Below, piece by piece: positions 52,924-62,657 of a stretch of 64,000 nucleotides of DNA (the first letter of the stretch is position 1; each line of letters opens with the position of its first letter). This DNA comes from Faucicola sp902506215 (lineage in GTDB: Bacteria > Pseudomonadota > Gammaproteobacteria > Pseudomonadales > Moraxellaceae), in NCBI GenBank assembly GCA_016888885.1, contig CP069437.1:186001-250000 (forward strand), in the 5' to 3' direction. The notes below the pieces were generated by a model, which did not search any database, had not been told where the DNA came from, and saw nothing but the letters and a program-made list of their open reading frames with translations. Both the position numbers and the translations under genes were made by a program.

Positions 52924-54441
52924 ATGGTAACGCAGCGTCTCAAACCACTATCTAACCCTACTTTCAAAAGACATATTGTCGCGCTTGCATTATGGGGGAT
53001 AGGTTCATTGGGTTATGCTGCTAACCGACCGACTGTCAGTGTGCCTGTCAAATCACCTGTCAAATCTGCTGCCTCAGTTGCGGCAAAAACCAATAAAACG
53101 GCATTAACACCTGCAATCACTCAGGCGATTGCGGGTACTAATCCTACTACTGCCGTACCTGTTAGTGGGGTGAATGCACCTGATGGTATACCCGATGGCG
53201 CTGATGATGACAATTTAACGGATGACGGCGCTGACGATGGCGGAGAGGTGGATATTACGTCAACCACCCCTATAGTGAGTAATCCCACTACTCAGCCAAA
53301 AGCCACTCAGCCCATCGCGCCAGCCTCTGAGCAAATCCAGCAAGTGGCGCTGGGCGCGGTATCACCCGTCACAGTCGAAAAATTTGTCAAAATGATTGAT
53401 ATCATCCGTCAAAACTATGTGACCAATGTCGATGATGAATACCTGTTTGCCAATGCGATGGCAGGCACTTTAGCGGCGCTCGATCCTTATTCTGAATATC
53501 TGGATGCAAACGCGTTTGAAAACTTAAGGTTATTTACCGAAGGCGATATTGGCAGTATTGGCGTGAGTGTCAGTTTTCATGCCGATGTAGATAGCTGGGT
53601 GTTTGATGACGTGCTGCCCAACTCGCCTGCTGCAAAAGCGGGTATTCAGCGCGGCAATTATTTGCATCAAATCAATGATAATAAGTTAGACAGCACGCGA
53701 ACCTCGCAAGACGTCGATCAGCTACTGACAGGCATCGCAGGGACAACGGCTCGCTTGTTAGTCTCGGATAAAGGTCGTCGTAAACATCTGGTGGTGGTGC
53801 AAAGAACCTTGGTACAACAACAAGCCATGAGTACCAACATCATTAATGGGGTTGCGGTGGTGCAAATCCCCGTGTTTCAAAACAATACCCAGCAGCAATT
53901 TTTAATGGCACTCACCAAATTAAATCAGCCCTTTAGCGTGCTGGTACTTGATTTGCGCAATAACCCAGGTGGCGTGTTGTCAGCTGCCAATGATATCGCA
54001 AGCTTATTTATGAACGATAAAGTGGTGGTGCAGATTAAAAATCGGCAGGGCATACAAGAGGTGATGCGCACGCACGGCAAAGCCCAATTTGCGGACTTAC
54101 CGCTGGTCGTGTTGCAAAATCGTTATTCCGCTTCGGCGGCTGAAGTATTAGCCAGTGCGCTACAAAACAACCAACGTGCCAAGGTGTATGGCGAAACCAG
54201 CTATGGTAAAGGCTCTATCCAAAGCATTATACCCATCAATGATAACGAAGCGGTAAAGCTAACGGTCGCTCATTATTACTCAAGTAAAGGCGAGAAAATT
54301 GATGGCGTAGGCGTCAAACCCGATGTGGCTCTGACTGGCGCAGAAACGAGTTGGCAAGATCAGGTATTAGCGGATTTGCAAACCACCAAACGAAGCAACC
54401 AATTTTTACTTAAACCTACACCAACGCCCCAGTCTTTTTAA
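52924..54441 (+). CDS. S41 family carboxy-terminal processing protease
   Basis: A 505-residue protein with a signal peptide (HIVALALWGIGSLGYAA) and a Pro/Thr/Asp-rich region of about 100 residues. A PDZ domain follows (GIGVSVSF…PAAKAGIQRGNYL, about 210-290). The peptidase S41 domain has NRYSASAAEVLASAL (nucleophile Ser) and YGKGSIQS (Lys). It probably cleaves the C-termini of periplasmic proteins, as CtpA does. Its spacing from gpmI suggests one operon; in many proteobacteria ctpA-like genes sit beside gpm. A CCACCC/GGGTGG hairpin follows (54459-54493). Confidence 0.92.
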   Translation: MVTQRLKPLSNPTFKRHIVALALWGIGSLGYAANRPTVSVPVKSPVKSAASVAAKTNKTALTPAITQAIAGTNPTTAVPVSGVNAPDGIPDGADDDNLTDDGADDGGEVDITSTTPIVSNPTTQPKATQPIAPASEQIQQVALGAVSPVTVEKFVKMIDIIRQNYVTNVDDEYLFANAMAGTLAALDPYSEYLDANAFENLRLFTEGDIGSIGVSVSFHADVDSWVFDDVLPNSPAAKAGIQRGNYLHQINDNKLDSTRTSQDVDQLLTGIAGTTARLLVSDKGRRKHLVVVQRTLVQQQAMSTNIINGVAVVQIPVFQNNTQQQFLMALTKLNQPFSVLVLDLRNNPGGVLSAANDIASLFMNDKVVVQIKNRQGIQEVMRTHGKAQFADLPLVVLQNRYSASAAEVLASALQNNQRAKVYGETSYGKGSIQSIIPINDNEAVKLTVAHYYSSKGEKIDGVGVKPDVALTGAETSWQDQVLADLQTTKRSNQFLLKPTPTPQSF

Positions 54442-54501
54442 GCTAATCACCTAAGCAGCCACCCAATAACCTCTCATATTTATCATCGGGTGGAATTTAT
54501 C

Positions 54502-55470
54502 TTATAATTCATCTTCCATAAAAAATTGCGGATCGACGGCATCCAAATCACGCACATCAAGTTTGGCATAGTGTTTTTTGCAAAAATTTGGATCCAATTT
54601 GCACATTGCACTTTGCAATTCATCAAGGCGCGCTTCAGACTGGCGAATGTGCTCGAGCATTTTGATAAAAGTCGTTGCCACAGGGTCTTGGGTGTTAGGG
54701 TCAATCCCATATTGATGAAAAACGCCCGCTTGCTCTAGCTTAATTTTATTGCAATCTTCCTGATTGGTAGCAGAGGTATTGATAGAGGTTTGTTCAACCG
54801 CTTTCATCTGCTCGGCATCGGTTGTTTTTTCGATGACGGTTTTTTCGATATAATCGTCAGCTGGGGTTACCCCATTATTTGCCAAGCTATCAAGCCCCAT
54901 TTGCTCTGCTTTGGCTTTATCATGAATCAAACGCGCGGCACCGCCTACCATGGTCGCGCCTGCAGGCACTTCTTTGACAACAACAGCATTGGAGCCGATT
55001 TTGGCATATTTACCCACGGTAAAGCCGCCTAATACTTTGGCGCCTGCACCGACAACCACGCCATCTTCCAGCGTGGGGTGGCGTTTGCCTTCACTTAATG
55101 ATACCCCGCCAAGCGTGACGCCATGATACAAGGTGACGTCATCACCGATTTCGGCGGTTTCACCAATGACCACACCCATACCATGGTCAATAAAGAATCG
55201 CCGCCCAATTTTTGCTGCAGGGTGAATTTCAATCCCGGTCAAAAATCGATTGCCAAAGGATACAAACCGTGCCAAGCCTTTGTTATTGTGTTGCCACATA
55301 CTGTGGGCGACGCGGTGAATCAATAGCGCATGCACGCCAGGATAAGTCAACAGCACTTCAAGCGTGTTACGTGCCGCAGGGTCACGGTCAAACACCGCTT
55401 GGATGTCCTCTTGTAATTCTGCTTTGATGGTCTGGATTTTTTTGGATAAATTTTGGATGACGGACAACAT
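54502..55470 (-). CDS. cysE: Serine O-acetyltransferase with a long C-terminal extension
   Basis: The first 190 residues are a full SAT of the short EpsC type: an N-terminal helical part, then left-handed beta-helix repeats with HPAAKIGRRFFIDHGMGVVIGETAEIGDD and HGVTLGG, ending in GSNAVVVKEVPAGATMVGGAARL. It acetylates serine for CysK. Beyond this lies a tail of about 125 residues with acidic and helical segments (…HQYGIDPNTQDPVATT…MLEHIRQSEARLDEL). This tail is longer than in E. coli and ends DPQFFMEDEL; its role is unknown. cysK lies 14 kb away. Confidence 0.95.
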   Translation of the reverse strand: MLSVIQNLSKKIQTIKAELQEDIQAVFDRDPAARNTLEVLLTYPGVHALLIHRVAHSMWQHNNKGLARFVSFGNRFLTGIEIHPAAKIGRRFFIDHGMGVVIGETAEIGDDVTLYHGVTLGGVSLSEGKRHPTLEDGVVVGAGAKVLGGFTVGKYAKIGSNAVVVKEVPAGATMVGGAARLIHDKAKAEQMGLDSLANNGVTPADDYIEKTVIEKTTDAEQMKAVEQTSINTSATNQEDCNKIKLEQAGVFHQYGIDPNTQDPVATTFIKMLEHIRQSEARLDELQSAMCKLDPNFCKKHYAKLDVRDLDAVDPQFFMEDEL

Positions 55471-55549
55471 ACTGACTACCGATTTTATAAAAATTTTAAG
55501 GGATTATGATATCACGAACTCATCAATTGCTTGAAAATTTTAAACAAGC

Positions 55550-56386
55550 TTAGGATTTAAGTAATTTTGCGATGGTGGCTTGCAGTAACTGATATTCTTT
55601 GATATCAAGCTGTAATCTACTAAGAAGTCGATTAATACGCTGAGGCATCACTTTAGATTGGGCGGGATTGTAGATAGCTAAATTCTCCAGCAATGCCAAC
55701 AGCCTATTTTCTAGCTGTAAACGCTGCTCATTTGAGATAGGCGGCTCATCCCACTGCTGGCGAAAAGTCAAATCAATGGATTTTTCAGCCGCTGTTTTTG
55801 CCGTCAATGCTAATTCGGCAGTTTCGTAAAAAACGCTGGCAATCACTTGAACCGCAGCCGCCACATTTAACACCCCATACTGCGGATTGGCAGGAATTTG
55901 AATATGGTAGTCGGCCAGTTGCAGCTCTTCATTTGTTAAACCCCGATCTTCACGACCAAACACAATGGCAAGTTGCCAATTGCGATGCGCAGCATCTGTC
56001 ATTAAATCGCCAAGGTTTTGAAAATTAGTGACCATCAATTCAGCCGCTTGTCGGGGCGATAGCACGGGTCTTGGAATATGGCGTTGGCGACTACTGGTAG
56101 CAATCACCCAGTGGCAATCTTGCAAGGCTTGCTCAAGGGTGTCGCAAATAGTCACAGTATCTAAAATAGCTTTGGCACCTGCGGCATGGGCATAGGCATC
56201 TTCGTCAATCGGTAGTTTGGGCGCCACCACCGTGAGCTGCGTTAGACCCATGGTGTGCATGGCGCGGGCGGCAGAGCCGATATTGGCAGGCAAGGTGGTA
56301 TTTACCATCACAATGCGAATACCGGCTAAAAATGCCGCAAGGGTTGAGAAGGGTTGCTGGGAAGCGTTAGTGTCAGTCGTTACCAT
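55550..56386 (-). CDS. trmJ: tRNA (cytidine/uridine-2'-O-)-methyltransferase TrmJ
   Basis: The 278-residue SPOUT enzyme has RIVMVNTTLPANIGSAARAMHTMGL at the N-terminus. The knot-forming motifs are VFGREDRGLTNEEL and QIPANPQYGVLNVAAAVQV. It methylates the ribose at position 32 of tRNAs. The first 20 residues are an extension. The gene is next to cysE, as in several gammaproteobacteria. Confidence 0.92.
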   Translation of the reverse strand: MVTTDTNASQQPFSTLAAFLAGIRIVMVNTTLPANIGSAARAMHTMGLTQLTVVAPKLPIDEDAYAHAAGAKAILDTVTICDTLEQALQDCHWVIATSSRQRHIPRPVLSPRQAAELMVTNFQNLGDLMTDAAHRNWQLAIVFGREDRGLTNEELQLADYHIQIPANPQYGVLNVAAAVQVIASVFYETAELALTAKTAAEKSIDLTFRQQWDEPPISNEQRLQLENRLLALLENLAIYNPAQSKVMPQRINRLLSRLQLDIKEYQLLQATIAKLLKS

Positions 56387-56410
56387 GGGTTGTCAAATTT
56401 TAGCCAGTCG

Positions 56411-56755
56411 TTACGCAATAAGCGATTGTATTTGGTCATTCACTGCATGGCATTCCGCTTTGATTTCTTCAATCAATTGTTCATGTTGGTGGATATGACC
56501 TGTGCGGCAGATTTCTTGCAGTTTATAACAAAGTTCGGTCAGCTCGGTAGCGCCAAGGTTAGAGCTAGCGCCTTTTAAGCCGTGCGCTGCATTATACCCC
56601 AAACGGTTGTCTAAGTTAGCATACGCTGTCTCCATTTCCGATAAACGTTGTAAGCTATCTTGCATATAAGTATGAATCAAATCGACAAAATCTTCGTCAA
56701 GTAACGCTCTTAATTCTTCAAACTGGGGTAAGCTGATATGGGATGGCTGAGTCAT
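56411..56755 (-). CDS. Histidine phosphotransfer (HPt) domain protein
   Basis: The start at the ATG complementary to 56753-56755 (MTQPSHISLP) follows AGGAAA; the open frame has 13 more codons. The 114-residue protein is a single HPt four-helix bundle with the phosphorylated His in AAHGLKGASSNLGA (about residue 58). It relays phosphate between a hybrid sensor kinase and a response regulator, but neither is nearby. It resembles the stand-alone HPt proteins of the chemosensory or GacS-type networks. Confidence 0.88.
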   Translation of the reverse strand: MTQPSHISLPQFEELRALLDEDFVDLIHTYMQDSLQRLSEMETAYANLDNRLGYNAAHGLKGASSNLGATELTELCYKLQEICRTGHIHQHEQLIEEIKAECHAVNDQIQSLIA

Positions 56756-56927
56756 ATGAGTTTCCTGTTGATGGGGCATTGAATAAAACATCATTGATTA
56801 AATTTGATTGGCTTATTTTAGCCCATATCTCATTGAATTTTATCAAAACTTTGATGAAAGTCAGTTTAAAGGATACAAACGTTTATCGCATGATGGTTTT
56901 ATCGGACAAATTCACCAAAATCAGACG

Positions 56928-59900
56928 CTAACTAAAATGTAAATGCAAATCTTCTTCATTGACCAAGCTTTTGAGTTTGCCAAAATTCTCTTCTGTCGGC
57001 ACAATTTGCCAATGGGTTGGCATATTAAGATGGGCAATCGCATAGTCGTTATACACACATAGATTAATCGGTACCCCTAATTGCCCCGATGCATTGGCGG
57101 GCTGATTGTCCACAAATTGGGCATTGTCGGCAGGGTGATTCAACTGATGCGATAAATAGTGAATTGTTGAGTTATTGGCGGTCGCTAACAATTGCTGTAT
57201 CTGTTCAAACAGTGCCATATCATGACCTGCAATTTTGATGCTGATTTTTTTTAGCCAGCGTTTGCGCGCATCGGTTAAAGTCATTACCTCTTGTAGGCTG
57301 GCATAAAACGTACCATCGCGTTCACGAATAGAGCCGTCGATAATCACCACGGTTTCGACTTTAAGCTTATCTTTGACGCGGGCAAAGCGCTCGGCATAAC
57401 AACTCACTTCGATACGACCTGTACCGTCATCTAAGGTAATCACTGAGCGATTACCAAAGTTTGCCACATCGAGTATCAAGCCTGCAAAAAATACGGTTTC
57501 GCCATAGCTGGTTTCGCTCAAATCGCCCAATGTCTTTGGCGTATAGCGTTTTAACTCATCGCGATAACTATCAATCGGGTGACCGGTGAGATAAAGTCCT
57601 AGCGTGTCTTTTTCACCTTTTAAGCGTTCAGCATCTGTCCAGACCGGCTCACAGGGCAATGGGGGTGGCGCAGTGACCTCTTGTATATCGCTAAATAAAT
57701 CAATCATCCCTAGGCTGTCATTGCTGCGCTGTTGCTCGGCTGCCTGTACCGCTTTTGGCAATTCGGCAAGTAACGCGCCACGGATGTGATAAGCTTCATC
57801 CGCAGGCAAATCAGGTCGTAACTTTGGCGCAAAACTATCAAAACAGCCTGCTTTAACCAATGCTTCAAGGGTGCGCTTATTGACTTTTCGTGTGTCAACA
57901 CGGCGGCAAAAATCATACAAATCGGTAAACTCACCGCCCGTCTTTCGCGCTTCCACGATAGACTCTACGGCACCTTCACCAACACCTTTGATACCGCCTA
58001 ACCCATACACAATGGTCGTCGGGTTAATCGGCACAAACGCCCAATTGGAGTGGTTAACGCTGGGGTTTTCTACTTTTAAGCCAAAATTTTCGCGGCAATC
58101 ATTAATAAAAAACACCACGCCATCGGTATTATTCATGTCCGAGGTGATGACCGCCGCCATAAATTCGGCAGGGTAGTAGTGTTTTAAATAGGCAGTTTGA
58201 TAGGCTAACACACCGTATGCGGCTGAGTGTGATTTGTTAAACCCGTAGCCGGCAAATTTTTCCATCAAATCAAACACGCCACCTGCAAGTTTATCATCGA
58301 TGCCCTGACCAATAGCCCCTTCCACAAAAATACTGCGCTGTTTTGCCATTTCTTCGGGTTTTTTCTTACCCATCGCGCGGCGTAGCATATCGGCACCGCC
58401 TAGACTATAGCCTGCCATCGCTTGCGAGATTTGCATTACCTGTTCTTGATAGACAATGACCCCATAGGTATTTTCCAGTATCGGCTCAAGTCGGTCATGG
58501 TCATAGATGACCTCTTCGCGGCCGTGTTTACGGTCAATGTACATATCGACCATCCCGGCATCGAGTGGACCCGGGCGGTACAGCGCACACATGGCGATGA
58601 CGTCTTCAATATTGGTCGGTTTAAGCTTGGCCAAATATTTTTTCATGCCGGTACTTTCAAGCTGGAATACAGCGGTGGTATGGGCATCTTGTAGCAGCGT
58701 GTAGGTGGGCTTATCGTCTAAGGGTAAAGTCTCAAGATCAAGCGGTGGCTGTTGCTCTTTAGCGCGGCGTGCATTGATATTTTTTACTGCCGCATTAATC
58801 ACCGTTAAATTGCGCAGACCCAAAAAGTCAAATTTTACCAAGCCAACTGCTTCCACATCGTCTTTATCAAACTGACTGACGGGATGACCCTCTTCATCAC
58901 AATAGATGGCGCTATAATCGGTGATTTTGGTCGGCGCGATAAGTACGCCCCCTGCATGTTTACCAACGCCCCGGGTAATCCCTTCGAGCCGTACCGCCAT
59001 TTCCCAAATCTCATTGGCATCTTCATAATCCATGTTGTCAGGATTGTTAAGCAAATCTTTGAGCTGCGGTTCGGCTTCAACCGCTTCAGCCAGCGAAATA
59101 CCTGGGGTTTTCGGGATAAGTTTGGAGATTTTATCAGCAAGACCATACGATTTACCTTGAACGCGCGCGACATCACGCACCACCGCTTTTGCCGCCATCG
59201 TACCAAAGGTGATGATTTGCGATACCGCTTCTCGTCCGTATTTTTGCGCCACATAATCAATGACGCGGTCGCGCCCTTCGATACAAAAATCGACGTCAAA
59301 GTCTGGCATGGATACCCGCTCAGGGTTCAAAAACCGTTCAAACAGTAGGTCATATTCTAGCGGGTCTAAGTCAGTGATATTGAGCGAATACGCTACTAAT
59401 GACCCCGCGCCTGAGCCACGACCAGGACCTACAGGCACATCATTGGCTTTTGACCAGCGGATAAAGTCCATCACGATTAAGAAATAACCGGGGAAACCCA
59501 TATTCAAAATCGTCGTGAGTTCAAACGCCAAACGCGCATCATACGGCTTGCGTTTTTCTGCCCAGCTATCGTCGCGTTTTTCGATGGGGTAGAGTTTTTC
59601 AAGGCGTTTTTCTAGACCTTCTTGGGCAGTGCGCCGGAAAAAAGTTTCAATGGTATCGCCTTCGGGAATGGGGAATTCGGGTAAATCGTGATGACCCATA
59701 GGAATAATGACGTTACAGCGTTTTGCCAAATCCAAGGTGTTGTCAATCACCGCTGGCATGTCACTAAACAGGGCAGCCATCTGATCTTGGGTTTTTAAAT
59801 ACTGCTCAGAGGAATAATCACGTGGGCGATTGGGGTCGGCAAGCACTTGCGAATTGGCGATACACACCCGTGCTTCATGCGCTTCAAAATCATCTTCTGT

Positions 59901-60488
59901 CAAAAAACGCACGTCATTATGGGCAATGATAGGCACATCAAAGGCATTGGACATGCGAATGGCTTGCTCGATAAAACGGTCTTCGTTGGCGCGCTTGGTG
60001 CGTTTAATGGCAAAATAGACACGATCGGCAAATGTGGTTTGCCATTGTTGTAGTAGGCTATCGGCTTTTTCTGGGTGACCTGATAACATGGCTTGACCGA
60101 CGTCTGATTTTTCGGTGAACAGCACAATCACGCCTTCACTGCGCTCAAAAATCCAGTCCCGCTGAATAATCGGTTTGCCCATTACTTGACCATCGACAAA
60201 GCCTTTTGACACGATATTGGTCAAATTCTTGTAGCCGATTTGGTTGCTGGCAAGTAGCGTTACCGTCGTACTATCATTTTCAAGCCATACTTCAGAGCCA
60301 ATAATTGGCTTGATACCGGCATCCAAGCAAGCTTTATAAAATTTGACCGTGGCATACAGGTTGGATAAATCGCTAATGGCAAGCGCCAGTTGGTTATCGG
60401 CTTTGGCAGCTTTGACCAGCGCTTTGATGCGTACAATCGAGTCAGTGATAGAAAATTCGGTGTGAATACCAAAGTGTACAAATGCCAT
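56928..60488 (-). CDS. dnaE: DNA polymerase III alpha subunit
   Basis: The 1186-residue protein starts with a PHP domain (FVHFGIHTEFSITDSIVRI…). The polymerase core carries GPGRGSGAGSLVAY and the catalytic PDFDVDF, and the finger region with GVGKHAGGV and FQLESTGMKKYL. The C-terminal part has a MIDLF-type clamp-binding element (about residue 910) and an OB fold (GETVFFAGLILDVAN…). It is the replicative polymerase. Length is normal (1160-1190). It is transcribed alone here. Confidence 0.98.
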   Translation of the reverse strand: MAFVHFGIHTEFSITDSIVRIKALVKAAKADNQLALAISDLSNLYATVKFYKACLDAGIKPIIGSEVWLENDSTTVTLLASNQIGYKNLTNIVSKGFVDGQVMGKPIIQRDWIFERSEGVIVLFTEKSDVGQAMLSGHPEKADSLLQQWQTTFADRVYFAIKRTKRANEDRFIEQAIRMSNAFDVPIIAHNDVRFLTEDDFEAHEARVCIANSQVLADPNRPRDYSSEQYLKTQDQMAALFSDMPAVIDNTLDLAKRCNVIIPMGHHDLPEFPIPEGDTIETFFRRTAQEGLEKRLEKLYPIEKRDDSWAEKRKPYDARLAFELTTILNMGFPGYFLIVMDFIRWSKANDVPVGPGRGSGAGSLVAYSLNITDLDPLEYDLLFERFLNPERVSMPDFDVDFCIEGRDRVIDYVAQKYGREAVSQIITFGTMAAKAVVRDVARVQGKSYGLADKISKLIPKTPGISLAEAVEAEPQLKDLLNNPDNMDYEDANEIWEMAVRLEGITRGVGKHAGGVLIAPTKITDYSAIYCDEEGHPVSQFDKDDVEAVGLVKFDFLGLRNLTVINAAVKNINARRAKEQQPPLDLETLPLDDKPTYTLLQDAHTTAVFQLESTGMKKYLAKLKPTNIEDVIAMCALYRPGPLDAGMVDMYIDRKHGREEVIYDHDRLEPILENTYGVIVYQEQVMQISQAMAGYSLGGADMLRRAMGKKKPEEMAKQRSIFVEGAIGQGIDDKLAGGVFDLMEKFAGYGFNKSHSAAYGVLAYQTAYLKHYYPAEFMAAVITSDMNNTDGVVFFINDCRENFGLKVENPSVNHSNWAFVPINPTTIVYGLGGIKGVGEGAVESIVEARKTGGEFTDLYDFCRRVDTRKVNKRTLEALVKAGCFDSFAPKLRPDLPADEAYHIRGALLAELPKAVQAAEQQRSNDSLGMIDLFSDIQEVTAPPPLPCEPVWTDAERLKGEKDTLGLYLTGHPIDSYRDELKRYTPKTLGDLSETSYGETVFFAGLILDVANFGNRSVITLDDGTGRIEVSCYAERFARVKDKLKVETVVIIDGSIRERDGTFYASLQEVMTLTDARKRWLKKISIKIAGHDMALFEQIQQLLATANNSTIHYLSHQLNHPADNAQFVDNQPANASGQLGVPINLCVYNDYAIAHLNMPTHWQIVPTEENFGKLKSLVNEEDLHLHFS

Positions 60489-60636
60489 GGATTGCCTTTA
60501 TCGCGGTTCGTCTTTAGCCCACTATTATACTATGAATTGCCAAACTGCGAACCTACAAAATCAGCAACAAAATGCCTAAAAAGTATCAGTGGATGCTAAG
60601 CATTTACGATTTAATATGATAAAATAGCAGACCTTT

Positions 60637-60712
60637 ACGCCTATAGCTTAACTGGATAGAGCAGTTGCCTCCTAAGCGACCGACGTGGGTTCGAGTCCCG
60701 CTGGGCGTACCA
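60637..60712 (+). tRNA. tRNA-Arg (anticodon CCU)
   Basis: The 76-base cloverleaf includes CCA at 60710-60712. The acceptor stem is ACGCCTA/TGGGCGT. The D stem is GCTT/GAGC. The anticodon stem is GTTGC/GCGAC around the loop CTCCTAA, with anticodon CCT at 60671-60673. The T loop is GTTCGAGTC. It reads AGG. Seven T follow the CCA and may end transcription. No integrase or att repeat lies beside it. Confidence 0.95.
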
Positions 60713-60742
60713 GTTTTTTTGACATAAAAAACCTATAAAAAT

Positions 60743-60769
60743 AAAAAAACCCAATAAAAAATTATTGGG
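60743..60769 (-). terminator. Intrinsic terminator downstream of the phasin-like gene
   Basis: CCCAATA (60750-60756) pairs with TATTGGG (60763-60769). On the minus strand a T7 run follows. Confidence 0.75.
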
Positions 60770-60790
60770 TGTGGCTTAAAAAAGTAACAA

Positions 60791-61192
60791 TTAGCTTAAA
60801 CGTTTGGCATTGGCGGCAACGCGGCTATAGATAGGGTGCATCCCTTTTTCTAATACATGCAGCGCTTCTTGGTTGACAGCATAAAAGAAATTTTCCAAGG
60901 AAATCGGTTGACCCAAGCTTAATTTCATACAGTTTGAAAACATTAATTGCCCAATATTTTGCTGGGCAACCAGCGCTTGCCAAGCCATTTGCGTCCAAGA
61001 TTCAAAAAATGCGATGGGTTTTTCAGTCACCATACGTTCCATTTCTTTCATTTCTTTGGCATTGTTGAGGGGGTTTTGTCTTGCCATCATATAGATGCGG
61101 CGCTGCATGACTTGTGGTACGCGAACTGAAAAATCTTCAGATTGCTGACACATTTTTTCAACTTTTTGGTTAATATGTTCGTAGGTAGCCAT
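60791..61192 (-). CDS. Phasin-like small protein
   Basis: A 133-residue helical protein with no signal peptide. The centre (EKPIAFFESWTQMAWQALVAQQNIGQLMFSNCMKL…) and the general amphipathic helical make-up resemble phasins that coat polyhydroxyalkanoate granules, but I cannot assign it firmly. An AGGGA-like site precedes the ATG, and a minus-strand TATAAT lies about 57 bases upstream of the start. No pha gene is close by. It could also be an unrelated protein of unknown function. Confidence 0.5.
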   Translation of the reverse strand: MATYEHINQKVEKMCQQSEDFSVRVPQVMQRRIYMMARQNPLNNAKEMKEMERMVTEKPIAFFESWTQMAWQALVAQQNIGQLMFSNCMKLSLGQPISLENFFYAVNQEALHVLEKGMHPIYSRVAANAKRLS

Positions 61193-61505
61193 AGGGACTC
61201 CATTGATAACAACAGTAAAATACAGGATTGACAGTAAAGTGTAGTGCTATTATACACTGATTTAAATTAAGTTAATAATAGCAAAATCACTGGGTATACA
61301 ATACTTACTTAACATTACGCAAATAATTAGATTTCATTTAATCAAACCATTGGTAATCGCCAACAATCATCTGTGTAATCAGAGTTTTAGTTGACCTCAT
61401 GAGCATGGAACTATTTTATCAAGTTAACAATCCGCCGCATGTGATAATGAATTCAAAAATTACTAAACTGAATCATTTTATCAGTTTTTATCAAAAGGTA
61501 TAAAA
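61193..61505. promoter_or_regulatory. Divergent promoter region, phasin-like gene / pdxA
   Basis: This 313-base AT-rich gap holds no gene. A TTGACA at 61228-61233 and a TATACA 17 bases on could be a + strand promoter for pdxA. The complement of 61249-61254 is a perfect TATAAT that could be the -10 element for the minus-strand gene. The two overlap, so they may compete. Confidence 0.45.
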
Positions 61506-62549
61506 ATGACCATTCAAAGTCTTCCCTTAGTGATTACTTCGGGCGAACCTGCGGGTATTGGCATGGATATCATATTGATGCTTGCCGACAAACAGCAATT
61601 AAACCTGCCCAATCGTGCTGTCATTGTGTTGGCAGATATCAACGCGCTGCAACAAAGGTATAGTGAGCTCAAACAAAAAGGCGCGGTAAAACACGGATTA
61701 TTGATTCAACAATTAGCGATGGATGAGTTAAAGGATTTGCCGCAAATTGTGCAACCATCATCCGATAACATTATTTTGGTGGTGGATGTGCCGACAGCAC
61801 AACCTGTGGTAGCAGGGCAGCTAAATCCTCATAACGCGCCGATGGTCATCGCACAGCTGCAACTGGCGCATAAGCTCGCCATCAGCAAACAAGTCGCTGC
61901 CATTGTCACCGCGCCACTGCAAAAATCGGTGATTATGACTGTGTTGCCAGATTTTATGGGACATACCGAATTTTTTATGCAGCAGTCGGGGCTCGATAAA
62001 GTGGTGATGATGCTCGCCAATAACCTGATGAAAGTGGCATTAGTCACCACCCATTTGCCCCTGCGAGCGGTCGCTGATGCGATTTCCCACGAAGAAGTGG
62101 CAAAAACCGTTGATATTGTCATCCATGATTGTCAGCAAAAATTTGGTCTCACTCACCCAAAAATATTGGTCTGTGGACTCAATCCTCATGCCGGGGAAAG
62201 CGGTTATCTTGGCAGAGAGGAAATTGACATCATCAATCCTGTATTACAGCATTATCGCGATCAAGGTGTCGATATTAGTTTGGCAATGCCAGCTGATACC
62301 TTGTTTACCCAAAAATATATCGCCACTGCCGATGCGATTATCGCCATGTATCACGATCAGGGACTTGCGCCGCTCAAATCACATGGGTTTGGCGAAACGG
62401 TGAATATCACTTTAGGGTTGCCTTATATTCGCACGTCGGTTGATCATGGCACGGCGCTTGATTTAGCAGGCACAGGTAAAGCGAGTGCCGATAGTCTGTA
62501 TCATGCGATTGATTATGCCAATAACATGGCGACCGCGATTGCCCTTTAA
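61506..62549 (+). CDS. pdxA: 4-hydroxythreonine-4-phosphate dehydrogenase
   Basis: The 347-residue enzyme begins PLVITSGEPAGIGMDI and has VTAPLQKSVI, the metal-binding histidines in GHTEFF and CGLNPHAGESGYLG. MYHDQGLAPLKS and VDHGTALDLAGTGKA are also present. It oxidises 4-phosphohydroxy-threonine in pyridoxal phosphate synthesis. AAGG lies eight bases before the ATG. pdxJ and ksgA, often adjacent elsewhere, are not here. Confidence 0.96.
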   Translation: MTIQSLPLVITSGEPAGIGMDIILMLADKQQLNLPNRAVIVLADINALQQRYSELKQKGAVKHGLLIQQLAMDELKDLPQIVQPSSDNIILVVDVPTAQPVVAGQLNPHNAPMVIAQLQLAHKLAISKQVAAIVTAPLQKSVIMTVLPDFMGHTEFFMQQSGLDKVVMMLANNLMKVALVTTHLPLRAVADAISHEEVAKTVDIVIHDCQQKFGLTHPKILVCGLNPHAGESGYLGREEIDIINPVLQHYRDQGVDISLAMPADTLFTQKYIATADAIIAMYHDQGLAPLKSHGFGETVNITLGLPYIRTSVDHGTALDLAGTGKASADSLYHAIDYANNMATAIAL

Positions 62550-62575
62550 TCATTCTCACCGATAATCACACTGAC

Positions 62576-62608
62576 AAAAAAAGCCAATCGTCATGGATTG
62601 GCTTTTTT
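62576..62608. terminator. Bidirectional intrinsic terminator
   Basis: GCCAATC (62583-62589) pairs with GATTGGC (62596-62602) around GTCATG, extended by A/T tracts on both sides. It separates the convergent pdxA and LysM genes. Confidence 0.88.
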
Positions 62609-62657
62609 ATTACGATTATTTAAAACATCTGTTTATATATTTTAAATAGCTGCTTGA

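Noticed and set aside
60637..60712. tRNA-Arg as an integration site
   Set aside because: No integrase gene and no repeat of the tRNA 3' end were seen on either side.
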